From assembly GCF_039655875.1 (NCBI RefSeq), contig NZ_JBBYXK010000005.1, positions 217,703 through 281,702 of the forward strand: a DNA stretch of 64,000 nucleotides. The letters are read 5' to 3'. Made by a program: the position numbers and the translations under genes. How positions within the stretch are numbered: position 1 is the first letter of the stretch; every line of letters starts with the position of its first letter. Shown here one piece after another: positions 9,566 through 17,510 of the stretch. The DNA comes from Emcibacter sp. SYSU 3D8 (GTDB lineage Bacteria; Pseudomonadota; Alphaproteobacteria; SMXS01). The notes under the pieces are model-generated. The model worked only from the letters and a program-made list of their open reading frames with translations. It was not told where the DNA came from and did no database searches.

Positions 9566-10525
9566 ATGACCCTTATCATCGCCCATCACCTGCCTGACGG
9601 GATCGTCCGGCAGCTGGAACCCAAGCTGCCCGAGGGCGTCGCTCTCGCCGGTACGCCGCAAAAACCCGATCACTGGCAGGTGCCGGGCGAGGCGACGGCC
9701 ATGATCCTGCTGCCGCCCCATGGCGGCGTCTACTATCCGCCGGAAAAGCCTGCGGGCTGGCCGTTCGGCCTGCGCTGGGTGCAGGCCGTGTCGACCGGCG
9801 TGGACGACTATCCCAAATGGGTGTGGGAGGTGGAGAGCGCCACCTGCGGCCGCGGCACCCAGTCCAACGCCATCGCCGAGTTCGCCGTCGCCAGCATCCT
9901 GGCGCTGGAGAAGCGCTTCCCCGAGGTGTGGATCGACCAGGGTGACGATTGGCATCAGATGCAGAACAATCCGCTCGGCACGATCGAGGGCAAGACGGTG
10001 GGCATCATCGGCTTCGGCACGATCGGCCAGGCGATTGCCCGGCGCGCCGCACCGTTCGGCGCCAATGTACTGGCAACCAGCCGCAGCGGCACGCTGCCAG
10101 CAGGTTCAGCCGCGCAGTTTGCGACGCTCGATGACGTCCTGGCCCAGTCGGACCATCTGGTGCTGGCCGCGCCGCTGACGCCCGAGACGCGCGGGATGAT
10201 GCACCGCGCGGCCTTCGCCAGAATGAAGAAAGACGCGCATTTCGTGAACATCGCCCGTGGCCAGATGGTCGACCAGGACGCGCTGCTGGAGGCCCTGAAC
10301 AATGGCCATTTGCGCATGGCGACACTGGACGTGACCGATCCCGAGCCGCTGCCCAACGGCCATCCGTTCTACAGCCACCCCAAGGTACGGCTGACGCCGC
10401 ACATGTCGTGGGGCAAGGGCGGTAACCCGTTCGATGCGATCGGCGGGCTGATCGTGGAGAACATCCGGCGATTCCAGAATGGGCAGGTGCTGCTCAACCC
10501 GATCGACCGGAACGCCGGATACTAA
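9566..10525 (+). CDS. D-isomer-specific 2-hydroxyacid dehydrogenase
   Basis: NAD(P)H-dependent reduction of a 2-keto acid or the reverse; 319 residues. The nucleotide-binding motif is 'VGIIGFGTIGQAIARR' (about 145-160). The catalytic Arg is in 'FVNIARGQMVDQDALLEAL', followed by 'LDVTDPEPLP' (catalytic Glu) and the catalytic His in 'LTPHMSWGK'. The start follows GGGAG at 9554-9558. An upstream in-frame ATG at 9434 is less likely because its translation shows no conservation-like features. Substrate range is not predictable. Confidence 0.9.
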   Translation: MTLIIAHHLPDGIVRQLEPKLPEGVALAGTPQKPDHWQVPGEATAMILLPPHGGVYYPPEKPAGWPFGLRWVQAVSTGVDDYPKWVWEVESATCGRGTQSNAIAEFAVASILALEKRFPEVWIDQGDDWHQMQNNPLGTIEGKTVGIIGFGTIGQAIARRAAPFGANVLATSRSGTLPAGSAAQFATLDDVLAQSDHLVLAAPLTPETRGMMHRAAFARMKKDAHFVNIARGQMVDQDALLEALNNGHLRMATLDVTDPEPLPNGHPFYSHPKVRLTPHMSWGKGGNPFDAIGGLIVENIRRFQNGQVLLNPIDRNAGY

Positions 10526-10563
10526 AAAAGGGCCCGCGCGGTTGCAGCGCAATCGCGCGGGCC
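10524..10563 (-). terminator. Intrinsic terminator of hmp, shared with the convergent gene
   Basis: A perfect 10-base-pair stem, GGCCCGCGCG (10531-10540) with CGCGCGGGCC (10554-10563) around a 13-base loop. On the minus strand the stem is followed by a run of six T, giving a rho-independent terminator for hmp. The A-tract overlaps the stop codon of the plus-strand dehydrogenase. Confidence 0.85.
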
Positions 10564-10570
10564 GTTGGTG

Positions 10571-11779
10571 TCAGGCCGCCAGAAGTTCGTCGGCGGGGCC
10601 GAAGAATTCATAGTGGATGCGGTCGGCCGGAACACCTGCCTGCGACAGTGCCGATACGAAGGTCCGCAGGAAGGGTTTGGGGCCGCACAGATAATAATCG
10701 GCCTCCCCGATCTGCGTGTTCTCCTTCAGCCAATCGGAGGTGATCAGCCCGGCATGGTCGTAGTCCTCGCCCTGCCGGTCGTCGGCGGCAGGCTCCAGGT
10801 AAAAGACGCTCGACCGCCGGTGCCCCCCCACGGCGAGCGAGCGGACCTCCTGCTTCATGGCATGGGTCGAGCCATCCAGCGTGCCGTGGACATAATGAAC
10901 GTCCAGCGACGGATGGGCGATGACCGCCGCCTCCAGCATGCTGACCATGGGCGTGAGGCCCACACCGCCGCTGAGCAGCACCACCGGCCGCTCCGGATTG
11001 GCCGGCAGGAAGAATTCACCGGCAGGCGGCGCCACCTTGAGGATAGTCCCCACCACCGCATGGTCGTGCAGCCAGCCCGATGCCAGCCCCTGCGGCTCGC
11101 GCTTGACCGAGATCCGGTAATCGCGCGTGCTGGGGGCGCTGGAAATCGAGTAGTTGCGCTTGACCGGCGCCTGCCCGGGGATGTCGAGCCAGAAGGTCAG
11201 GTACTGGCCGGGCAGGTGCGGCATGACCGGCTTGCCATCCACCGGCGCCAGCACGAAGGATGTGATGATCCCGCTTTCCGTGCGCCGGTCGGCGATGCGG
11301 AACTCACGCCATCCATGCCAGCCGCCGGGTGCGGTCTCGATATCGTGATAGATCTGCTTCTCGCGGCCGATCAGGATGTTTGCAAGGAACCAGTATGCCT
11401 CGCCCCAGGCGGCCAGAATTTCATCCGTGGCGGCCTCGCCCAGCACGTCCTTGATGGCGCCAAGAAGCGCTTCACCGACATAGGGGTAGTGCTCGGGCAG
11501 GATCTGCAACCCGACGTGCTTTTGTGCAATGCGCTCGACGGCCGGCGCGAGCGCAGCCAGCTGGTCGATGTTGCGCGCATAGGCCAGGATGGCCGTGGCC
11601 AAGGCCCTGGGCTGGGCGCCCTCGCCACCATGATGTGACTGGTTGAACATGTCGCGGATCGCCTCGTTCTGGAACATCCGCTCATACATGCGGCGGACGA
11701 TATCGAGGCCGTGGGCTTCAATCGCAGGCGTGGTCGCTTTGACGATATCGATGGTATGGGGGCTCAGAGAGTCGGTCAC
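10571..11779 (-). CDS. hmp: Flavohaemoprotein, nitric oxide dioxygenase
   Basis: Oxidises NO to nitrate with O2 and NAD(P)H; 402 residues, full family length. Globin domain 1-140 with distal Tyr32 in 'RRMYERMF', Gln56 and proximal His88 in 'AQKHVGL'. The FAD-binding domain has 'RNYSISSAP' (RxYS), and the NAD domain has 'LSGGVGLTPMVSML' and 'YYLCGPKPFL'. Downstream (56 bases) of the haemoglobin-DUF1971 gene on the same strand, with nsrR divergent. The locus is expected to be derepressed by NO through NsrR. It ends at a clear terminator. Confidence 0.96.
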   Translation of the reverse strand: MTDSLSPHTIDIVKATTPAIEAHGLDIVRRMYERMFQNEAIRDMFNQSHHGGEGAQPRALATAILAYARNIDQLAALAPAVERIAQKHVGLQILPEHYPYVGEALLGAIKDVLGEAATDEILAAWGEAYWFLANILIGREKQIYHDIETAPGGWHGWREFRIADRRTESGIITSFVLAPVDGKPVMPHLPGQYLTFWLDIPGQAPVKRNYSISSAPSTRDYRISVKREPQGLASGWLHDHAVVGTILKVAPPAGEFFLPANPERPVVLLSGGVGLTPMVSMLEAAVIAHPSLDVHYVHGTLDGSTHAMKQEVRSLAVGGHRRSSVFYLEPAADDRQGEDYDHAGLITSDWLKENTQIGEADYYLCGPKPFLRTFVSALSQAGVPADRIHYEFFGPADELLAA

Positions 11780-11835
11780 GGTGTCATGCTCCGTATTAGG
11801 GGATCAGGGATCCTGGTCGATGAAATGCGGGTTGG

Positions 11836-12519
11836 TCAGAGAACCGGCGGGCTGGCGTGGAAATCCACCTGCAGGCGCATGGGACCGAGGGGCTCGACCC
11901 AATGCACCTGTTCGGGCTCGACGATGCCGGGCTCGTTCTGCGACAAGGTACGTTCGCCGCCCGCCGCGAGATGCAGGCGGGCTTTGCCGGACAGCACCCG
12001 GATAACGCCCCAGGTGCCGGCCTTGGTGCTGTGCTCGCGCCGGAGCGCCTGGGGCAGCGTGTCCTGGTCGAATATGGCTGTCGAACGATAGGGCTTGCTT
12101 GCGCCGCCGGGCCGGGCGCGGCTGCCGGGCTCGGCCACGATGGGTTGCCCGAGATGGAACTTGATGGCGCTTTTCAGGCTTTCCGCGATCCGTGATGCCA
12201 TGCGCTGCAGTTCCAAGGCGTGTGCCGGCGGCAGCAATTCGGTCGTGGTCTGCGTCCACAATGCAAGCCAGCGGTCGAACATTTCCGGGGTGATCGTGCC
12301 GGCGTGCTTGATGTGCTCCGCCGCCGGATTGCCGCTGTAGGTGCCGCTCCGCAGCATCACCGACGACCAGAACCGCGTCAGCTTCTCCAGATGGTCCGGC
12401 CAGTTGCCAACCGCATTGTTGAACACCGGGCCGATCAGTTCGTCAGCGCGAACCCGGGCATAGAACCGGTCAACCAGTTCGCCCAATTGCCGTGTCGTGA
12501 GGGGACTTTGCGATGTCAT
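11836..12519 (-). CDS. Group III truncated haemoglobin fused to DUF1971 domain
   Basis: 227 residues in two parts. Residues 1-125 are a group III (P) truncated globin: 'LVDRFYARVRADELIGPVF', 'FWSSVMLRSGTYSGNP' and a probable proximal His72 in 'EHIKHAGTITPEMFDRW'. Residues about 142-225 are a DUF1971 cupin-like domain: 'KPYRSTAIFDQDTLPQAL', 'HSTKAGTWGVIRVLSG' and 'EPEQVHWVEPLGP'. DUF1971 occurs as the stand-alone YeaR protein, whose gene is NsrR-controlled in E. coli, so the fusion joins two NO-linked modules. It is the first gene after the NsrR site on this strand and precedes hmp. A globin-reductant or NO-sensing role is inference. Confidence 0.9.
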   Translation of the reverse strand: MTSQSPLTTRQLGELVDRFYARVRADELIGPVFNNAVGNWPDHLEKLTRFWSSVMLRSGTYSGNPAAEHIKHAGTITPEMFDRWLALWTQTTTELLPPAHALELQRMASRIAESLKSAIKFHLGQPIVAEPGSRARPGGASKPYRSTAIFDQDTLPQALRREHSTKAGTWGVIRVLSGKARLHLAAGGERTLSQNEPGIVEPEQVHWVEPLGPMRLQVDFHASPPVL

Positions 12520-12535
12520 GATGCAGACTCAAAAG

Positions 12536-12552
12536 ATGTATTACAGATACAT
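12536..12552. promoter_or_regulatory. Probable NsrR operator
   Basis: Perfect inverted repeat ATGTAT-tacag-ATACAT inside 'AAAAGATGTATTACAGATAC'. It matches the form of the known NsrR site (AAGATGYATTT-N-AAATRCATCTT). It sits 16 bases upstream of the haemoglobin start and 61 bases upstream of nsrR, in the only regulatory gap of the divergent locus. The surrounding AT-rich stretch is the lowest-GC part of this region. Confidence 0.75.
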
Positions 12553-12613
12553 TATATGAAGCGATATAACATGCAACCAAAATATATGTATAATGGAGAA
12601 AGAAGGAAGATGG

Positions 12614-13057
12614 ATGCGCCTGACCCTCTACACCGATTATGCACTGCGCGTGCTGATCCACCTCGCCCTGCACGAAGATCGGCTGTGTTCGATCAGCGAG
12701 GTTTCGCGCGCCTATGACGCCTCGCACAATCACCTGATGAAGGTGGTGAACAAGCTGGCGCACGACGGCTTCGTCGAGACGGTCCGTGGACGTTCGGGCG
12801 GCATGCGCCTCGCGCGGCCGGCCGAGCAGATCACCGTGGGCGACGTGGTCCGGCACACCGAGGATGGCTTCAGTCTCGCTGACTGCTCGGGCTGCGTGCT
12901 GTCGCCCGCCTGCGGTCTCAGCGGGGTGCTGGCGCAAGGCGTGGCCGCCATGCTGAAGGTCTTCGACGGCTACACGATTGCGGACCTGCTGGCCGACAAG
13001 ACAACCATGCGGCGGCTCATCGCCCGGCAATCGCCATTGGGTATCGGCACCGTTTGA
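12614..13057 (+). CDS. nsrR: NsrR-type Rrf2 repressor
   Basis: Nitric-oxide-sensing [Fe-S] repressor of the Rrf2 family, 147 residues. Winged helix at the N-terminus: 'MRLTLYTDYALRVLIHLALH', 'SHNHLMKVVNKLAHDGFVE', 'RSGGMRLARPAEQITVGDVV'. Cluster ligands are Cys91, Cys94 and Cys100 in 'CSGCVLSPACGL'. The start follows AAGGAAG at five bases; an ATG seven codons upstream is poorer. It is divergent from the haemoglobin-hmp operon and shares the operator gap, which supports NsrR over the related IscR. Confidence 0.93.
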   Translation: MRLTLYTDYALRVLIHLALHEDRLCSISEVSRAYDASHNHLMKVVNKLAHDGFVETVRGRSGGMRLARPAEQITVGDVVRHTEDGFSLADCSGCVLSPACGLSGVLAQGVAAMLKVFDGYTIADLLADKTTMRRLIARQSPLGIGTV

Positions 13058-13151
13058 CGGGCGGGCCGCCGCAAGAGAGCCAAACTTTTCGCGCGCCCCT
13101 TTCGCGTACCAATGCTAGCGTCGGCAGCGAGCGCGATAACGGGGAAAGACC

Positions 13152-13733
13152 ATGACTTCACTGATTTGCGGCATTCATCACGTGGGCGTCAATGTGCCCG
13201 ACCTGGAAGCCGGACGAAAATTCTATGAGGACGTCTTCGGCTTCGAGGTGATCGGCGTCGACAATTGGGACGAAGGCAACGCCGATGTGAATGCCTATGT
13301 GGGCATGGACGAGTCCTCGGCCGACAGCTACATGCTGCGCGGCGCCAACACCTACCTGGAAATCTGGAAGTACCGCACGCCTGCGTCGAACGGTTTCGCC
13401 AGCGACCGGCGGGCGAGCGATCACGGCTATACCCATCTGGCGTTCCAGGTCACCGACTTCGATACGGTGCTGGCGCGGTTCCTGGCGGCGGGCGGCTCGG
13501 TGATCAAGCCGCTAACCAACGCGCGGCCCGGCGGCGCCAAGATCCATTATTGCCGCGACCCGTTCGGTAACATCATCGAATTGCTGGAAATGCCCGACGC
13601 CTCGCGCACCCGGCTGGCCAACTTGCCGGGCATCGCCGCCGAGGGCGCGTTCGCACCGCCCGGCAGCAAGTATTACGTACTGGAGAACGGCCAGTTCGCC
13701 GGCCTGCGCGACAAGGCCGATTTGCCGAAGTAA
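13152..13733 (+). CDS. VOC (glyoxalase-fold) protein
   Basis: 193 residues with the vicinal-oxygen-chelate fold: first module 'IHHVGVNVPDLEAGRKFYED' and second module 'HGYTHLAFQVTDFDTVLARF' ending in 'CRDPFGNIIELLEMP'. The His and Glu residues in these segments are the usual metal ligands. It begins 12 bases after GGGGAAAG and is four bases upstream of an acyl-CoA ligase, so the two are likely one operon. Candidates are an epimerase, dioxygenase or glyoxalase-like enzyme; nothing fixes the substrate. Confidence 0.88.
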   Translation: MTSLICGIHHVGVNVPDLEAGRKFYEDVFGFEVIGVDNWDEGNADVNAYVGMDESSADSYMLRGANTYLEIWKYRTPASNGFASDRRASDHGYTHLAFQVTDFDTVLARFLAAGGSVIKPLTNARPGGAKIHYCRDPFGNIIELLEMPDASRTRLANLPGIAAEGAFAPPGSKYYVLENGQFAGLRDKADLPK

Positions 13734-13737
13734 CGCC

Positions 13738-15330
13738 ATGTATGACGGCCCTTCCACCATCGACGCCATCCTGTCGGCGCGGGCAGGTCAAAGCCCCGAC
13801 CGGCGGCTGATCCGCTTCCAGGATGAGAGCGCGCTGACCTATGGCGAACTCGACCGGGACGCGACCCGGCTGGCCGATGCGCTGCTGGCGCTTGGCCTTC
13901 AGCCCGGCGAGAAGGTGGCGGTGATGCTGGCCAACGGACCGGATTACCTGCGCTGCTGGATGGCGCTGACACGGGCCGCGCTGATCGAGGTGCCGCTCAA
14001 CACCGGCCTGAAAGGCGACCTGCTGGCGCACCAGCTCCGGCTGGCCGAATGCCGCGCCGTGGTGACCGCGCCCGAATGGCTCGAGCGGATCGAGGCGGTG
14101 GCCGGCGAACAGCTGCCGCTGCTGGCCCATGTGGTGCTGACCGGCGCTGGCGCGCCATCGATTCCGGGGCTCGCCGGGCACCGCCTGGACGATCTGCTCG
14201 CATCGGGCCGCGAGGTGCGACCGGCCAGAAGCCAGGGTCCGAACGATCCAACGGTGATCCTGTTCACCTCGGGCACGACGGGACCGTCAAAGGGCGCGGT
14301 GCTGAGTCACCATTCCCATTTCGAGATGGCGAAGATCTGCGTGCGGGCCATGGCGTACGGGCCGGACGACGTGCTGTTCAGCGCCTTCCCGCTGTTCCAC
14401 GCCAATGCCCGCTATCTGACCGTGCTGGCTGCCATGCTGGCGGACGCCGAGGCGGTGCTGCATGCGCGGTTTTCTGCGTCGGGCTTCTGGGACATCTGCC
14501 GGCGCGAGGGCGTGACGGCATTCAATTATATGGGCGCATTGCTGATGATGCTGCACAAGCAGCCACAGCGCCCGGACGATACCGACAATCTGGTGCGCCG
14601 GGCCTATGGCGCGCCGGCACCCGCGACCATCTGCCGGGAGTTCGAGGCGCGCTTCGGCCTGCGGCTGATCGAGGTCTACGGCTCGACCGAACTGGGTACC
14701 GTGACCCTGAACGATGTGGAAGGCTTCCGGCTGGGATCGTGCGGCAAGCCCGTGCCGCTTTACGAGGTGCAGATCCAGGACGAAGACGGCCGCCCCTGCC
14801 CGCCCGGCGTAGCCGGTGAGATCGTCGCCAGACCGCGCGAGCCGGATGCCATGTTCCAGGAATATTACCGGATGCCCGAGGCAACGGTGAAGGCCTTCCG
14901 CAATCTGTGGTTTCACACCGGCGACCGGGGCCGCACCGACGAGGACGGCTATTTCTACTATGTCGACCGGATGAAGGATGCGATCCGCCGGCGCGGCGAG
15001 AATATCTCGTCGTGGGAAGTGGAGAAGGTCATCGACCGGATCGACGGCGTACAGGAATCGGCCGTGTTCGGCGTACCGTCGGAGCTGTCCGAGGAAGACG
15101 TGATGGCGGTGATCGTCCCCAAGTCCGGGGCATCGCTGCGGCCCGATACGATCCTCGACGGATTGCAGGAGCGCCTGCCCTGGTTCGCGGTGCCGCGCTA
15201 CGTGCGGTTCGCCGCCGCCCTGCCCAAGAATACCTCTGAGCGCATCGAGAAGTACAAGCTGCGAGCGGACGGCGTGACCGCCGACACCTGGGACCGGGAC
15301 AAGGCCGGATACACGGTCAGGCGGGGCTAA
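13738..15330 (+). CDS. AMP-dependent acyl-CoA ligase
   Basis: ATP-dependent activation of a carboxylic acid to acyl-CoA; 530 residues. ANL-family motifs: A3 'TVILFTSGTTGPSKGAVLSH', A5 'EVYGSTELGTV', A7 'WFHTGDRGRTDEDGYFYYVD', A8 'RRRGENISSWEVEKVID' and the C-terminal catalytic Lys region 'LPKNTSERIEKYKL'. The overall pattern resembles CaiC-type ligases (carnitine/crotonobetaine) but also other short to medium acid ligases. It follows the VOC gene by four bases. Its stop overlaps the end of the opposing glycosyltransferase by four bases. Confidence 0.9.
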   Translation: MYDGPSTIDAILSARAGQSPDRRLIRFQDESALTYGELDRDATRLADALLALGLQPGEKVAVMLANGPDYLRCWMALTRAALIEVPLNTGLKGDLLAHQLRLAECRAVVTAPEWLERIEAVAGEQLPLLAHVVLTGAGAPSIPGLAGHRLDDLLASGREVRPARSQGPNDPTVILFTSGTTGPSKGAVLSHHSHFEMAKICVRAMAYGPDDVLFSAFPLFHANARYLTVLAAMLADAEAVLHARFSASGFWDICRREGVTAFNYMGALLMMLHKQPQRPDDTDNLVRRAYGAPAPATICREFEARFGLRLIEVYGSTELGTVTLNDVEGFRLGSCGKPVPLYEVQIQDEDGRPCPPGVAGEIVARPREPDAMFQEYYRMPEATVKAFRNLWFHTGDRGRTDEDGYFYYVDRMKDAIRRRGENISSWEVEKVIDRIDGVQESAVFGVPSELSEEDVMAVIVPKSGASLRPDTILDGLQERLPWFAVPRYVRFAAALPKNTSERIEKYKLRADGVTADTWDRDKAGYTVRRG

Positions 15331-16448
15331 AGCGGCACCAGCGCATCGCGGAATTGCTGCGCGACCGGTCCCCATCCGTACAGCCTGCGTGCATGATTGC
15401 CGATGGCTGCGCTGGCCTCTGCGCGCTTCGTGGGCGAGGCAAGCAAATCGACGATCAGCCGGGCCATGGCAGGCGCGTCGTCGCCGATGCCGATCAGCGA
15501 CCGGCCTGCCTCATCGAGCGCTTCGGCGCCGAGCGGGTTGCTGACCACGGGCATGCCGGCCGCCATGGCTTCGAGCAGCTTGTTCTTCACGCCCGAGCCC
15601 GTCGTCATCGGTGCGACATAGACATCGCAGCGCGACATGAAATCGTGCAGATCCTCGACATAGCCCAGAAACCGGACACCGGGCAGTTCGGACAGTCTGC
15701 GTGTGGATGGCGTCAGCGGGCCGCCGGCGATGTGGAATTCGGCGTCGGGGACCACCTGCCGCACCAGCGGCAGGACCTCGCGGCATACCAGTTCGATGGC
15801 GGTGAGGTTGGGGTGCCAATGGATGTTGCCGTGGAACCCAAGCACCCGTCCCCGGTCGCGGGACCGGTATGCCGGCGGCGCCTCCGTCCAGTCCGTGCCA
15901 TTACCGATTGCCACGGCATCGGCGCCGCCACCCGCGAATGAGTCGCGGTCGGCCGCGCCGGTCAGGATGCACCGCGCGGCGACTGCGGCAAGCCGGGTTT
16001 CCGCGGCCAGCCACTGGCGATGACGGATGAAAGCAGCACCCTTTTTCACCGGGTGCCGCAGGGGAGACAAGGATGCGGCCAGGCGACGATAGGCAAGCGA
16101 ACGACAGTCGACATAATGAGCATTGAAGGGGTGGGAGATGTCCCGCAGCCACGCCACGTGGTCCAGCCGCCCATGTATGAAAACGATCAGGTGAGACGGC
16201 TTCAGGCGCTCGACCGCCCGGCTGGTCGCCGCTGCCCACCCCGCCGGCCCCAAGCGCTCGACAGTAACGGATCGCCACGGCAGGGGGTCCGATATCAGAC
16301 CGCGCACCGGCTCCACGGTCGGCCGGCCAAAGCACAACACGTCGGCCTGCCCGCCGCCAAGCAGATGCCATATCCGGAGATCGCCGCCATGCAGCCTATG
16401 TATCGGCGCCTTGTACGCCACCAGCAGCGGTCCACCGGAATCGATCAT
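15327..16448 (-). CDS. Glycosyltransferase, GT4-like (GT-B fold)
   Basis: 373 residues. The C-terminal half is a clear GT-B nucleotide-sugar domain: 'VLGFHGNIHWHPNLTAIELV', 'VPDAEFHIAGGPLT', 'GVRFLGYVEDLHDFMSRCDV' and 'SGVKNKLLEAMAAGMPVVSN' with 'GAEAL'. The N-terminal acceptor half includes 'HYVDCRSLAYRRLA'. Similar proteins transfer sugars to cell-surface polysaccharides or aglycones. It stands alone among acyl-CoA genes on the opposite strand, so its acceptor is not evident from context. Confidence 0.85.
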   Translation of the reverse strand: MIDSGGPLLVAYKAPIHRLHGGDLRIWHLLGGGQADVLCFGRPTVEPVRGLISDPLPWRSVTVERLGPAGWAAATSRAVERLKPSHLIVFIHGRLDHVAWLRDISHPFNAHYVDCRSLAYRRLAASLSPLRHPVKKGAAFIRHRQWLAAETRLAAVAARCILTGAADRDSFAGGGADAVAIGNGTDWTEAPPAYRSRDRGRVLGFHGNIHWHPNLTAIELVCREVLPLVRQVVPDAEFHIAGGPLTPSTRRLSELPGVRFLGYVEDLHDFMSRCDVYVAPMTTGSGVKNKLLEAMAAGMPVVSNPLGAEALDEAGRSLIGIGDDAPAMARLIVDLLASPTKRAEASAAIGNHARRLYGWGPVAQQFRDALVPL

Positions 16449-16597
16449 GCCCTTGGAGCCCCCTTAAGCTGGGGCGAGAATAGGAGGATATGCGACCTGC
16501 AGCAAACGCGGCCTCTGCGCCAGCCGCCTCGCCGTGGACAATTTAGTACATGTGCGTATTATCTGCTGCCTATCGGCGCCAACCTGGGGAGGAACAC

Positions 16598-17509
16598 ATG
16601 GCAAAGCTGCTTGATGGACGCGTGGTCATCGTTACCGGCGCCGGCGGCGCCATCGGCTCGAACATCGCCAGGCTTGCTGCCAGCCACGGCGCGAAAGTCG
16701 TCGTGAACGATCTGGGCGGCAGCGCCGCCGGAGAAGGCGCCGATGCGCGGGCGGCGCAGATTGTCGCCGATGAGATCAACGCCTCGGGCGGTACGGCGCT
16801 GGCCAATTTCGGCAGCGTGGCCAATTGGGACGACGCCAATGCGCTTGTCCAGCAGGCGCTCGACGCCTGGGGCCGGATCGACGTGGTGGTGAACAATGCT
16901 GGCATCCTGCGCGACACCATCTTCCACAAGATGGAGCTGAAGGACTGGCAATTGGTCGAGCAGGTCAATCTGACCGGCACATTCAACGTCTCACGCGCCG
17001 CCGCGCCCCATTTCAAGGAACAGGGCAGCGGGTGCTTCGTGCACATGACCTCGACCAGCGGCCTGATCGGCAACATCGCCCAGGTGAATTACGGTGCGGC
17101 CAAACTGGGGGTCGCCGGCCTCTCGAAGTGCATCGCCATCGACATGGAGCGTTTCGGGGTGCGCTCGAACTGCATCGCGCCGTTCGCCTATACGCGCATG
17201 GTGGCGACGATCCCGCAGACCGACGCCAACGAGGAGCGGCTGCGCATCGTCAAGCAGATGGGTCCGGAGAAAATCGCCCCCTTCGTGGTGTCGCTGATGA
17301 CCGACGAGGCCAGCGACGTGACCGCGCAGATCTTCGGCGTGCGCAAGAACGAGATCGTGCTGTTCAGCCAGCCGCGGCCGATCCGCAGCGTCCACACCAA
17401 CGAGGGCTGGACGGTGGAATCGTGCCTGAAGACCGCGCTGCCTGCACTGCGGCCCAGCCTCTACAAGCTGGAGCGTTCGCCGGACGTGTTCAACTGGGAT
17501 CCGATTTAA
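16598..17509 (+). CDS. SDR oxidoreductase (3-hydroxyacyl-CoA dehydrogenase-like)
   Basis: NAD(P)-dependent short-chain dehydrogenase, 303 residues. Cofactor motif 'VIVTGAGGAIGSNIARLA', then 'VVNNAGILRD', catalytic Ser in 'HMTSTSGLIG' and 'NYGAAKLG' (YxxxK). The extra 'VVVNDLGGSAAGEGADARAA' after beta-2 and the C-terminal 40-residue extension match the SDR part of multifunctional beta-oxidation enzymes. GGGGAGGA lies seven bases before the ATG. The next ligase starts one base after its stop, so the two form an operon. Confidence 0.92.
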   Translation: MAKLLDGRVVIVTGAGGAIGSNIARLAASHGAKVVVNDLGGSAAGEGADARAAQIVADEINASGGTALANFGSVANWDDANALVQQALDAWGRIDVVVNNAGILRDTIFHKMELKDWQLVEQVNLTGTFNVSRAAAPHFKEQGSGCFVHMTSTSGLIGNIAQVNYGAAKLGVAGLSKCIAIDMERFGVRSNCIAPFAYTRMVATIPQTDANEERLRIVKQMGPEKIAPFVVSLMTDEASDVTAQIFGVRKNEIVLFSQPRPIRSVHTNEGWTVESCLKTALPALRPSLYKLERSPDVFNWDPI

Positions 17510-17510
17510 C

